In this document: one piece after another, positions 30,691-42,596 of the stretch
Numbering within the stretch: the first letter of the stretch is position 1
Layout: the number at the start of each line of letters is the position of its first letter
From: Ecdyonurus torrentis
Taxonomy: Eukaryota > Arthropoda > Insecta > Ephemeroptera > Heptageniidae
Length of the DNA: 64,000 bases
Assembly (NCBI GenBank): GCA_949318235.1
Contig: OX439137.1
Location: 5,130,641 to 5,194,640 of the forward strand
Reading direction: 5' to 3'
Made by a program: the position numbers and the translations under genes
The notes under the pieces: model-generated
What the model saw: the letters and a program-made list of their open reading frames with translations, nothing else
What the model was told of the DNA's origin: nothing
The model's database searches: none

Positions 30691-30989
30691 AATCACTATT
30701 TCAGTATATATATATATATTTTTTTTTTTATAGATATGATAACAATAATAATTTTGCAAAATATGAGAGAAAAAATGAATTAGCACCGGTGAATTTAAAT
30801 CAATCCAAGAAATTTTATTAACAAGTATTTTTTTTCCGTTTATTATATTATTAGCTTGAGAATTTGTTTCCAATTTATTTTCCATTTAAAGCTGAATCCC
30901 TAGATAAGATTCAAGTCAAACCGGTTTTAAAATTTTAGCACCAGGTATAAAAGTTTTTTGAGTTTTAAACAGCTCTTGAATGCAGCTTT

Positions 30990-31325
30990 AAAGAGAAAGT
31001 TTAGGGGTAACAACATGGCTTCTTCAATGTTAGATAATGAGAAAAACTGTTCATAAACTCACATATGATGACCCAAAGCCCTTCCGTAGCCCCTTAAACT
31101 TGCACTCATTCTGCGAGATATGCAACCCGCTACAACATTTTATATAGTAAAGCCGAAACTATGACGTAAAAGATACGGAATAGGTTGCATATCTCGCGGG
31201 ATGATCATGAGTTTGCGGGGTTACGGAAGGGTTTTGGGTCATCACATATGAGTTTATGAACAGTTCTTCTCATTAACTAACATTGAAGAAGGCATGTTGT
31301 AACCCCTGAACTTCCTCTTTAATTG
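30990..31325. mobile_element. MITE family D, copy 2
   Basis: Palindromic element like 7412-7775, with 'AGTTTAGGGGTAACAACATG' at one end and its complement at the other, and internal 'GAGATATGCAACC'. Lies just 3' of gene E. Confidence 0.75.
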
Positions 31326-31541
31326 ATAACCATATATACGACTATATCAAACAATGCAGAAATAAACAAAAATGCAAATATTTTATTTGCTTCATTTTAT
31401 AGCAACGTTAAAAAACTAGTTTGAAATACTTTCAATGTTAAAAAATAATAATAATAATAACTAATGTTATATTGATTTCTAATTCAAATTATGTCATTGC
31501 GAAATTATTTATAATTTTCTTGTATGTAAATGTCATTTTAC

Positions 31542-32858
31542 TCAACTTTTAACTCTTAGTTGAATACCATCATTACCTTCATTGGTACATTCGTTACTTT
31601 TGTCATTAGTATACCCTGGTTTAGTAGCAAAAGTCTTATTTCCAAATTGTACAACTAAAACATAATGTTTTGATAATTTATATAATATAATTATAGTTAA
31701 TATTAAAATTAATAATACAAAAACAATAATTAGTATCATTGTTATTGGAAATTTCTTTTTTGGTGGTAATTTATTTTGAGAAGCTAAATAATCTGAGCTC
31801 ATATCTTGATCTTCTTCAATTTCATCAGTAGTTGGTAAATTTGAAGTATCTGATACTTCAGTTGTTATTTCTTGTAACAATTCAGCAGTGGCATTATCTT
31901 TGTGATGAACTGTAGTCGTTGAAACTGTTGAAGTTTCTGCAGTTTCTGTTGTGGGTTTTTCTGTGATGACTTCATGAACGGGATCTATAATAACGATTAA
32001 CAAAATAAAAAAAGTGCAAGTTTTTAGGAAAATTAATAAAAAATATATATTTTTTTAAGCCTTAACCATTGAAAAAAAAAAAAAAAAAAAAAAAAACTCA
32101 AGTAGTTTGCTTAGCAGTCTGAAATCTAATGTCTGACTATTTTCTTTGTAAAATTGTTAATTTTAGAGTTGATAAATATCAAAAATTGCACAAATTATTT
32201 CTTATGTTAGTAATTAACTAAATATACTCTGAAATAAGGCTACTTTTTAATTCCACTTTTGTAATTAATGAATAAAAATTTTTATTCAGCTAACTCTTGA
32301 TATTTTTAATGAATCATTTTCTTGATACTAAAAAATTGTTTAGTAACATGTGTAATGGGTACTGATTTTCATGTAAAACTGTAAAATTATTTGTTTATAT
32401 ATGCGTTTTATAACTAATATACTCTAGCATAAGGAAATACTATTATGTTCTTTGTAATCCCAATGTAACTGAGATGTATGCTTTGTTTAGGATAAAAAAC
32501 AATTATGAATTATAGCAGGTATAAATTCTGTAAACTGCAATAGGTAAACATTACCCTCAAATTAGTATTATTTTAAACTAAAATAATTAATGCAGGTAAA
32601 TCATACTGCAGTTAAAGGTGTGCCTCATCTTTAGATTAGTTAACATAATAGTGCTGTTCATAAACCCTGTTTTCTTGCACCAAAAAATGCGCATTCCATT
32701 TAAATAACCAAAGGCGATCGTCATTTTAGGAGCAGAGAACAGGGTTTACGAACAGCATTAATTATAGTCAACGATTCTACAGTTACGATAGATAGGACAC
32801 GAACGAGTTTTTGAAATTTTGTTTGTCATTTGTTTAATGTTAAAAGATTGGGAATTTC

Positions 32859-32900
<42 letters not shown>

Positions 32901-34210
32901 CAATCAATATTAACGTGTCCTATTGTACCTATAGAATCGTTACTTTTTTGTCAACACCTGTTTCAGGTTAATATTTATCTACTTCAATATAAAGGATTCA
33001 TGTAGTACACAAGATTGTGAAAATATACTTTATCATTTAAATACAGTGGCATGTTTTTCTCATGATAATAACATTAGATATTTAGCATTATTTTTTTAAA
33101 GTTATTTGATATATTTTACCAACACAATCGTGTGCGCCTGCAATTGCTTCTGTAAGTTGTAACACTATAACTGTCTTGCTTGTTAAACATTCGTTTTTGA
33201 GTGTTGCGACAATGAAAAAAAGATAACCAAGGTTTAACTAGAGGTTGCAGCTTACGGTTTAACTAGTTAGTTAGCGTTGCAGCTTACGGGTTTAGCAATA
33301 TTTTTTCCCCCGTTGATAGTTTTTTTTTATTATTTTTTTTTTTTTTACCTTCAGGTACTTCAGGTACACATTCTGGTCTGTGAGAGCTTAGTTGACCATC
33401 AACACACGTTACCACATTAGGACCTGTCATCTTGAAGCCATTACGACACGTGTATAGGTATTTACCATCGTTGTACTGCTTGAACATGTTTGCGTCTTTT
33501 AAGAAACTTTGACCAATCACACCCACTGTGGAAATGAAAATTGTATATTAATGAATCAGTAAAGTGAAATATAAACCAAAAGAAAAGTAATAAAAAATAG
33601 TAATATGCCAAACAATATGATAAACAGAATAACGTTTGATTTCATAAAAATAAATGACATTAAGTGGATTAGTAAAAACGTCCCGTACCGAGATATCTCT
33701 GACTTGCGTGGGCTACTTTTATCCCAAGACTGGCCGGAGACCAATTTCAAGTCTCAAAAATGTTACTTCCGTTTTAAGTGTGACATACTGACACTCACTG
33801 GCATTAACGGATGGACATAAATAAATAAGTAATCATCATAATAGCCCATTTTCAACAACGTTTGTTTACTGCAACATAATTTATGCTATCTTGCATAATA
33901 ACTATCTTACGTAAAATAATTATAATATTGCATAATGCATAATTATTTATATGTATGTGCCAATTTAGCTACAATTATGCTATAATAATATTTTATAATG
34001 CAAAACAAATAATGCAATTAAGTATTTACGTGCGTAAATGCGTATTTATGGAGAATATGTATCACTATTATACTGTACGTATCTGAAAAGGTCACGGGCC
34101 ACTAAAAAATCGTGACCTCTTAAAATTAAATTCAAATTAATTCAGCAATAGAGTAAGTACTCATACACTGAATATAAATGAATAATAGAAAATAACACAA
34201 AAACATAAAA

Positions 34211-34261
<51 letters not shown>

Positions 34262-37200
34262 AGGGAGAGCAAATAGTATAGAATATAGAAGTCATGAATG
34301 AACATTTAAAAGTTATGGTCACTTACACACTTAAGGCGGGAAATCAGGTATTGCGGGATTTGACTAAAAGTTGTAAAGAAAGAAAAATCTAAAATTTTAC
34401 ACGCAGTGATACATTAGCATAAGGTATCTTCAAAATAAAATGTAAAAAAAATATATATTGGGGGGTTCACCATGCTAGATTTTAAATTATGAAGTTTTTG
34501 AAGTTTTTAGTTCAATAAGAGCCCATGTTAATTTCAATAATTATTTCCTCTGTTATCTGATGGTCATAGTTTATGAAATTTTTATCTTATAGGTAGCTGT
34601 TACAATTAACTTTCAAATGTCATCATAAAGTTTGGAAGTTTTCTGTTAACATTGTAAGATACAAGCCATCTATATATAACCCTTAAATGGAAAATGGTTG
34701 AAAAATCAAGTAAGTAAAATATCACTAAAATAGCACATGCTATAGTTTAGATCGTGCCTATTATAATAGTGTGTTGCTAAAACTGTGATGATGAGCATTA
34801 TTTATACGAGAGTAAGGGCTTACTGAGTGTTCTATTGAATCAATTCAACTGCACTACACTCTCCGCGGTCTTAATTCTTTTAGCTTGGCACATGTAAATA
34901 ATTATCGTAATTACAGCATAAACGATGCTAAATTAGAGCATAAAATAATGAATGTTGGGCAATAAATTATTTTTTTGAGCAATCGCCCAAAATGTTGAAC
35001 TAATTGTATTGGGTAAATAATCGATTGATTGATTTTCAAATGACTTTGAAGCATTCATAGCTATAATTATGCTGAAAAAAAAATTATATTTTTGCTTTAT
35101 ACCATAGTAATTATATGGAGTATAGCATAGATTATTCTGTATTGAACAAATTGTGTTTGCTGAAAATGAGCTAGCATAATATTACGTATTTATAATAAAA
35201 AATATTTTAAAATTTAATATTCCATTTTCAATTAAATACATTTTACAGTTTGCAATTTTACGCAGTTAAAAACAGACATATAACATTTGTTATACTCACT
35301 TTCGCAAGCTTTCAAATAATCATTTTTCCATAATTTTGATTTATCGCACATTAATGAGATCCCAATGCAGTTTTTTCTACACAAACATGTTCTTTTTTCT
35401 CCCGTATGACCATCCTTATTTTTGAAACATTTTACTGTAGTAGGCACGGCATCTACACCGCAGTGCCCACATCGTCTGTGCGAGTTTTTATCTGTAACAC
35501 AAGTATATAATTCCGTATTATAAACCAAAATTTTATGTATAATTTGCATATAAACAAGGTAATTAGTAAATTAAGATTTGTAATGAGAAATCTGTATAAT
35601 TAAAAAAAAAATTCTAAACGAAAAATATATGAGGAAAATTTATTTTGCACTAGTGCATTCTGTACTAATTTATGGTGTTAAAGCTTAGGGTATAGCAAAC
35701 TCTGGAGCTTTAACAAAGTTGCAGCATTTACAAATTAGAATATTATAATTAATTAAATTTTGAAAAAAATTGATAACAATCTGGAATATTTTAAATACTT
35801 CAATGATGTACCAATAAAAAAATCTTTCAAAGTCATTGATACTGGTAGATAATATTGAGGAAATTTAAAATTTAGATAAACGTTCACATCTTTTTTTTTT
35901 TTTTTTTTACCGAACAGTCAAGTCAAGTCTCTTATCATAACCTTGTTTAAAAGTATAGAAACTTTTAATTTTATAATTATTTCCAACAACTATATATATA
36001 GTGATAATAACTTACTACATACATCAACACCTGCATTTGCATACCAATTGCCATCATTCTGACACGTGAGAGCAAGTTTTAAATGGCAGTTTCGACATTC
36101 ACACGAAGCTGAATACGCAGGATATTTTCTTCCGTCCGCCGAGCAATTGGTAAACGTGTCACTCTCTAAAGGACGGTAACATCCGACAAAACTTTGAGGC
36201 CCTGTCAAAATTACAAAGGCAAAATGAAAATTAGTTGTTGTTTTTTTTGCTTGTTATTTTTATTAGTTTTTTTATATTATAATTTATATATTTTAGTCAT
36301 TCCTTTAATATTATTTATTCAATTTATTTTTATTTTAGAGTCGTTAGATATACATATTATGTACTTCATATATATGTATGTATTTCATACACATTAATAT
36401 AAATAAAATAAAGGTACATTTACAAAGAATAAGAATCTTTATTGACCCAGGCAGTTTATCGTAACAATTCTATACTAGACTCAAAAAACCTCAGTCGATG
36501 TATACTTTTATCACTAATGTATCGCCCATTTCTCGCACGCATTTCAAAGGAGGGAGGCTGGGCAATACCGTAAAAGGTCGAACGGCAGTTAACTCAGGCT
36601 TTTTGAGGCAAGTATAGTTACATCAAGCATTGGTCTTGTCAGAATAACTTAAATGATATTAATATAACAAACATTGAACAGTGACGATATAACATGATAA
36701 CATGCAATTGATGCAATGAATTACACTAGCAAATACTGAAAACAACAAATCATTTTAAGTTCGAAAATATAAATCTAAAGCTCCATTTCTTCGCCGCATC
36801 AATTTTAAGAATGAGCAAAATTATAGGGGTTAATTATAATCAAACCGTGGAAACTTCTAGGCAGGCTGGTTGGTGCAATCACATCGATCATGCACCTCCC
36901 GAATGGCTCGAACCTATTCTCGGTGAGGAGTACAGAGTTACGAGTCAGCTGTCTTCACCACTCGGCCATACCAGCTCGGTATTCTATTATAAGGTTTTTT
37001 AAAGGTGAAGATTTCCCACAGCTCTGATTGTTATATTACTTACTCACTGCTGGAGGCGGTCTCAATTCAAATAAAACCTTTGAAGTTTTGTATGATCCAG
37101 GAAAGTGTATGTGATCATTGAACTCTGTACCTGATAAATATAAAAATTATTTAAAACAAAATCACTGGCATTAAAATTCAGGGTCTGTTTTCTCATAAGT

Positions 37201-37453
37201 ATATCATTGAAATTTTAGCATTAGTTTTAAAATGGCAAAATATATTATCACAATCCATCACATTTTATTTTTATATATATAACCGCAAATACAATAATTT
37301 GAATGTCATTTTTTACACAAATGAAAGCTTTGTTAAAATGTTTAAGTTTAAAAATTTTTTAGTTTTATATATATAATACATACCTTTAATGATGGATACA
37401 GAAAAACTGAAAATTAAAATCTTAGCTAAAACTCTACACACTTTGCAACGCAT
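31542..37453 (-). CDS. Gene E: full-length receptor, two Cys modules, sushi, stalk, TM
   Basis: Six exons, right to left: 37384-37453, 37044-37130, 36016-36201, 35300-35491, 33349-33525 and 31542-31984. They total 1155 coding bases and 384 residues, all phase 1 joins. Order: signal peptide (ILIFSFSVS), a 29-residue linker exon without Cys, type I module (C..C..CECRNC..C..W..C), type II module (CGHC start, CLCRKNC core, LW), three-Cys sushi (YTCRNGFKMTG, VTC, PEC), a Thr/Glu-rich stalk with NAT, TM helix about 318-339, and a 45-residue tail. The juxtamembrane tyrosine lies in HYVLVV; the tail has no strict ITIM. This is the most complete intact example of the family layout shared with C and G. 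The sushi exon donor is followed by A/T homopolymers and GAAGTACCTGAAG at its end, so donor choice there is slightly uncertain. Confidence 0.83.
32867..32899. repeat. poly(A) run in gene E intron
   Basis: About 35 consecutive A residues. Confidence 0.9.
33870..34050. mobile_element. MITE family C copy
   Basis: 'ATTTATGCTATCTTGCATAAT' through 'AATTATGCTATAATAATATT' matches the family; gene E intron. Confidence 0.5.
34214..34260. repeat. (GA)n microsatellite
   Basis: About 23 GA units, gene E intron. Confidence 0.95.
34335..34690. repeat. Repeat family E copy
   Basis: 'GGCGGGAAATCAGGTATTGC', 'TTGACTAAAAGTTGTAAAGA' and 'CCATGCTAGATTTTAAATTA' are shared with 38148-38360 and, inverted, with 7800-8015. 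Confidence 0.65.
34915..35195. mobile_element. MITE family C copy with internal insertion
   Basis: 'TACAGCATAAACGATGCTAAAT' and 'GAGCTAGCATAATATTACG' mark the ends. The middle holds extra non-family sequence around 34960-35060. Confidence 0.55.
36840..36980 (-). mobile_element. tRNA-derived SINE, copy 4 (internally deleted)
   Basis: Minus-strand head with A-box-like TGGCCGAGTGGT (36955-36970 region) and B-box GGTTCGAGCC (about 36906-36917). The body is shortened: 'CATGCACCTCCCGAATGGCTCGAACC' type junction removes about 100 bp present in other copies. Lies in gene E intron 2. Confidence 0.8.
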
Positions 37454-37744
37454 GTTTGTTTTCAAACTAAAAAAATATGCTGTATAATATTTAAAACTGC
37501 ACGCTTATATAACATTAAAATGTGTTTCACGTATTTAATAAGGCTTATTATTGTATTTAGTTAGATAGATACTGAATCTAATGAGAATTATAAACATTTG
37601 ACATAGGAAGCTATGACTAATTTCCTGGCATTTTTTTATGATAATAAAAATATAATGAAGTCACGTAATTAATGATTACTATTTTCAAGTGGAAGATGAC
37701 GTTATTATTATTATTCCATTAAACATTATTGTATGTATGTACCG

Positions 37745-38050
37745 TACGTATAGACCCCTTGCACATCCTTGCGCTTTGTCGCCATGTTTGTGGTGACTAA
37801 TGCATTGTCCAGCATAGGGGAAACTTCATTTTTCCTAATTTTTCACATAAAAAATTGTTTATTTCAACTCAACAAATTTTTCTCATATCCTTCGAGCTTA
37901 TTAGGAGCTAGAAATAAGGCTTTGATTGAGGTTTGAAGCTTCTTTTGCTATTAAAAAAATAAAAATGATGTTTTTCCTATGCTGGCCTATGTATTCCTGA
38001 CCAACAAAATGGCGGCTCTTAAATATGAGTGCAAAGCGGTCTATACTGTA
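37745..38050. repeat. Repeat family G, copy 2 (inverted)
   Basis: Reverse complement of 27160-27485, with 'GAGGTTTGAAGCTTCTTTTG' and 'GACCAACAAAATGGCGGCTC'. Confidence 0.7.
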
Positions 38051-38147
38051 TGTTAGGTAAAAAGTGAGAATTTATAATGGCATATTCAAGGATATTTGTG
38101 TCACTTTATACCAAACAGACAGTACAGTACATGTAAAATAATGTACT

Positions 38148-38360
38148 TTAAGGTGGGAAATCAGTCAATGCGACATTTGACTAAAAAGTTGTAAAGAAAA
38201 AAAAATTGAAATTTTGCACAGTGATACATTAAAATATGGCATCTTCAAAAATGTAAAAAAAAAAAAAAAATAATAATAATAATAATAGAAGGTCACCATG
38301 CTAGATTTTAAATTATGATTTTTTTGAAGTTTTAGTCCCATAAGAGCTCAAGTTAATTTA
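38148..38360. repeat. Repeat family E copy
   Basis: 'GGTGGGAAATCAGTCAATGC' and 'CACCATGCTAGATTTTAAAT', directly abutting the foldback element at 38385. Confidence 0.65.
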
Positions 38361-38384
38361 AATAATTATTTTCTCTAATTGCCG

Positions 38385-39945
38385 CTCTATTGGCCGATGT
38401 CCACGTGGTTCATATTTTTCTAATGGCCGATGTCCACTTGGTTCATATTTCTCTAATGGCCGATGTCCACTTGGTTCATATTTCTCTAATGGCCGATGTC
38501 CACTTGGTTCATATTTCTCTAATGGCCGATGTCCATTTGGTTCATATTTCTCTAATGGCCGATGTCCACTTGGTTCATATTTTCCTAATGGCCGATGTCC
38601 ACTTTTCTCACTTTTCAGGACAGACAAAAAACTAATTATCTCTGTTAATTATTTGCATAATTGCGACCCATTTTAATAAAATCTTTATAATATAACGTTT
38701 CACCTTATGCAATATAAATTTTTATAATAATAACAGAAACATTTTAATAAAAACAATTTTTTCGTGAGGCTATAGGGTAGGTATTGTTACTTTTGAGGTG
38801 TAATAGCACAATAGTTCTCATGCTTTAATAGCAATTTTAGCTTAAAGGTCCAGTAGCTATTTTTATTGCGTAACGTTGCAAAGTTGCATACTTTACAGGC
38901 GCGCAGTATTTTTTTCCCACCGCGGGGTAATTTTCTAGGACTATTTATTTATGTCATTTTTTTAGTATTGTATCGGGTCTTTTTTTCTTTCAAACAACTT
39001 ATAAAATACTTATTTCAATATGCTTTCGTGGAGCAAATACCAATTTTTGACATAATTTGACGTCTTTTATAAATTAAGCATGTGTGTATTTACGGCACGT
39101 ACTTTTCTATATAATTTCGTTATAAAGAAGTAGCGATTCCCGAGGTCCCTGGAATTTTGTTATAACGTGGTTTTACTGAATGCAAATTGTAAAAAATATA
39201 ATAATTATAAGAGGATAAGATTACTCTCCATAGTTGGCGGACGTAAAAATTAAAACAAATATTATTTGCACTAATATAAATATATTTTTTAATTGAACAC
39301 AATTAGTAAGTTTATTTTTTCTTTTGTTAATTATTAATAATAGTAATAGAAACACAAAGTAGTATCAATGTTAATTCGTTGTGTATTGCAAAAATCATTG
39401 TAAATAACATTTGATATTTCATATTGGAAAGCAAGGTTGTAACTCTTAACTCCTGAAATTGCTTGAATTTCTGGTTAGTAATTTTGAGTTTTGAATTATA
39501 CAAAGGTGTAAGTCCGATTTTTTGACAAAACTGCAAGTTGTTGCACGATAATACTGCAGTCGGCGTGGTTAGAATGGCGTGCCATGTGGTAGCTTTTTCC
39601 TGTTGTACACATCGATTTATTGCAACTATAAATCGATTTTTTAAGATATCGATACAAAAATTACCACGCATATGTAAAATAGAATATAGAATCGATTAAC
39701 TAAAAAAAATTATTTTGGTTCAAAATGGACATCGGCCAATAGTTCATTTTCAAAAAAGTGGACATCGGCCATTAGAGAAATATGAACCAAATGGACATCG
39801 GCCATTAGAGAAATATGAACCAAGTGGACATCGGCCATTAGAGAAATATGAACCAAGTGGACATCGGCCATTAGAAAAATATGAACCAAGTGGACATCGG
39901 CCATTAGAAAAATATGAACCATGTGGACATCGGCCAATATAGCGG
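38385..39945. mobile_element. Foldback-type element with 33-bp tandem-repeat inverted arms
   Basis: The left arm (38391-38612) holds seven copies of a 33-bp unit containing GGCCGATGTCCAC and TTGGTTCATATTTCTCT. The right arm (39720-39940) holds seven copies of the same unit in reverse complement. The outer ends are CCGCTCTATTGGCC and its near complement GGCCAATATAGCGG. Inverted arms made of tandem direct repeats are the hallmark of foldback elements such as Drosophila FB. The ~1.1-kb core has no convincing transposase. Part of the core (39120-39180) resembles a pogo/Tigger-like end ('TTGTTATAACGTGGTTTTAC'). No clear target-site duplication seen. Confidence 0.8.
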
Positions 39946-40049
39946 AACAACGACGATATATATAATTCAGACACGTCACTGGCACAGATATTAAAAATAT
40001 AAATAAATGGAACACTGATAAATGTTATTATTCTTTACGCTAGTTTTAG

Positions 40050-40362
40050 GCGGCGTAGAACACCTTAAACAAAAAATATGTCAAATATCCTAACATACCT
40101 AAATATCAACGTTGAACTGGCTGAAGTCATTGATATCTAATTTATTTTATATTCATAAAATAGCAACTGTGGGTTTGTGACGTCACAGTTCGTCTGTTTC
40201 TGCGCGCGTGAACTAGTGAGCTGTGATGTCACAAACCCGCAGCTGTCATTTTGAAAATAGAAAATAAATTAGAAATCAATGACTCCGGCTAAATTAACGT
40301 TGATATTTATGTATGTTAGGATATTAGACAAGTTTTTTGTTCAAGGTGTTCTACGTCTTTTT
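40050..40362. mobile_element. MITE family B, copy 3
   Basis: Complete palindrome: 'GGCGTAGAACACCTTAAAC' ... 'TTCAAGGTGTTCTACGTC', with GACGTCACAG and CTGTGATGTCAC around the centre. Confidence 0.85.
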
Positions 40363-40369
40363 GGCCTGG

Positions 40370-41440
40370 TGCTTTTCCCCGTAAGTTGTAACGCTAACTA
40401 GTTAAATCGCAGTTAAGTTGTTATTTTGATTGCGACAATAATTTAAAGAAGATAATTCAAGTTAAATTACAAAGATTGCAGCTTAAAGTCTTTAGAATTT
40501 TAAATTAAAGATTTAAATTTTTTAAATTGCTCACCTCGGAAACTTGAATCCACTTTAATCGCACGTCATCATAAATTGGTTAAATTGACAGGGTTGTAGC
40601 CTAAATCGCCCAGTAAAAAATCCGTAATTATTATTATTATTATGCACATAATTTATTAAAATTAAAAAATTAATTATGCATAATTATTTGCTTTATGAGT
40701 AGGATAAAATAAATAAATAAAGTATTCGTTTTCATTCCTGTTTTTTTTGATTGATTGATTGATTGATTAATAATTTTTATTGCATCTCTAATGGCATGTT
40801 CACCTAGAAATAATATTTGCTTTTTGCAATACTTTTGTACATTTGATTATATATATATTATTAAAATTTAATGGCTGAATCAGAGATCTCCTTACTATCA
40901 AAGTTACTGAATATTTTTATCATAGTTTTTCTTTCTTTCCCTTTTATTATTCATCATTTCCTTTTAAAAATGCATATATTTTTTTATATTTTGGAATAAA
41001 GGTATTTATTTAATTTAACTTAAAATATTTCACCAAGTAAATATGACTGAATTATAAACTTTTATAAAAAAAAAATGACATTTTAATGTCCAAAGTAAAT
41101 CAATATACTCTAATATAAGCTCTTGCTATATTTAAATATTGTTTATTTTTCAATAAAACAAGTATAAATAGGGTTTAAAATCAAAAACATTTGTTAAATT
41201 TAAAACAAATTATTAATAATTTATTATCATTATATTTTACAAAAAAAAAAGCATTTAAATACTGTTTTTACAATTCTAAACGAGTCAGCATGGTATATAG
41301 ATACGTCCCATACGTCTATAATTATTACACAACTCTTAGGATTATTGGCAAAGAGATAGAGAGAGAGAGAGAGAGAGGATAAAAGAATACTTTTTGCATG
41401 GACTGCAGAGAAGACGTTGAATGAATATACTGTAGAATAC
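40370..41440. other. AT-rich spacer
   Basis: No gene seen. It includes a short (GATT)n run near 40750 and an AG run near 41356-41378. Confidence 0.4.
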
Positions 41441-41765
41441 TTAAAGGTATAGATAACATGAAAACATTAGCATTTATATCACAAAACACTTGATGGGACT
41501 TACATAAATAACATTAATTGGTCTCAAAACCCAACTGTAGCGCCGTATAGCAGTGATCAGAAAATTTTGATTCATGCAAGCTGCACAACATTTTTATACT
41601 AATTTTTACCTGTTTCTGAAGTCATAAACAGAAATACTCACGCAAATTGCATACTTTACGTTCTCTTGTGGGGCCACATTTACATTCTGGTAAAAATTAT
41701 CATCAGTTTTGTAGATCCCATTTTGTGTTAAAGAACATGTTGTTTCATGTTTTCTATGCCTTTAA
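41441..41765. mobile_element. MITE family A, copy 5
   Basis: TTAA-bounded copy in inverted orientation ('TTAAAGGTATAGATAACATG' ... 'TTTCTATGCCTTTAA'). Confidence 0.85.
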
Positions 41766-42100
41766 AGAGATTTACAACGCCATAGCAAAAGAAATTTGAC
41801 AAAAGGTTCCGTTTTTATATAGCACGGTGATCTTGAAATTATATACATCGCAGTACAGTATGTGGATGTGGCTTACTAAGTTTGCTCACAGTAATCTCCG
41901 TATGTCCGTTAAACCAGAAGTAAGAATTTGAAAACCATCAAAATATTAGACATGCTTTAAAATTATTGACGTTTCAAAAATCACATTTTTTTAGCTGTAC
42001 TGGATTTTCTAATGTTATATAAAATATTTTATATAAACTTATTATTAAAAATTAATATTCCATATTAAATTAGAATGGTAGAGTGTAATACTAATGAGGA

Positions 42101-42102
<2 letters not shown>

Positions 42103-42158
<56 letters not shown>
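42103..42158. repeat. (GA)n microsatellite
   Basis: About 28 GA units downstream of gene F. Confidence 0.97.
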
Positions 42159-42161
<3 letters not shown>

Positions 42162-42221
42162 ATATCATATAAATTTCTTAACAGTTATATTAATAATCTA
42201 TAATAAATAATTACTTTCTTA

Positions 42222-42564
42222 TTAAAGCCATAGACCACATAAAATAATATGTTCTTTTTAATGAATAAACACAAAATGGTATCTTTAAAACTGTTGACAA
42301 TTTTTACCAGAATGTTAATTTAGCCCCACGAGAGAGCGTTAAAATACTGTAAGGTATGCAAATTAAGTGACTATTCATGGTTTTAACGTCAGAAACGTGC
42401 AAAAGTTAGTATGAAAATGTTGTGAGGATTGCATGAATCGAAATTTCTTATCACTACTACGGAGCTACAGTTGGGTTTTGAGACAAACTAAAGTTATGTA
42501 TGTAAGTCCCATCAAGTGTTTTGTGATATAAATGCTTATGTTTGTCTCTGGTCTATTCTTTTAA
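42222..42564. mobile_element. MITE family A, copy 6
   Basis: TTAA-bounded ('TTAAAGCCATAGACCACATA' ... 'GGTCTATTCTTTTAA'), ending about 33 bp downstream of the gene F stop codon, so it may supply 3' UTR sequence. Confidence 0.85.
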
Positions 42565-42596
42565 TTATATTAAAAATTATTATCCACACAAAATTA

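Noticed and set aside
39327..39671. 114-residue minus-strand ORF inside the foldback element
   Set aside because: I could not match it to a transposase; no catalytic motif is visible.
38358..40015. Regular 33-bp repeats as a CRISPR array or repeat protein
   Set aside because: Units are contiguous with no unique spacers, occur as two inverted arms, and the genome is animal; the ORFs are open on both strands merely because 33 is a multiple of three.
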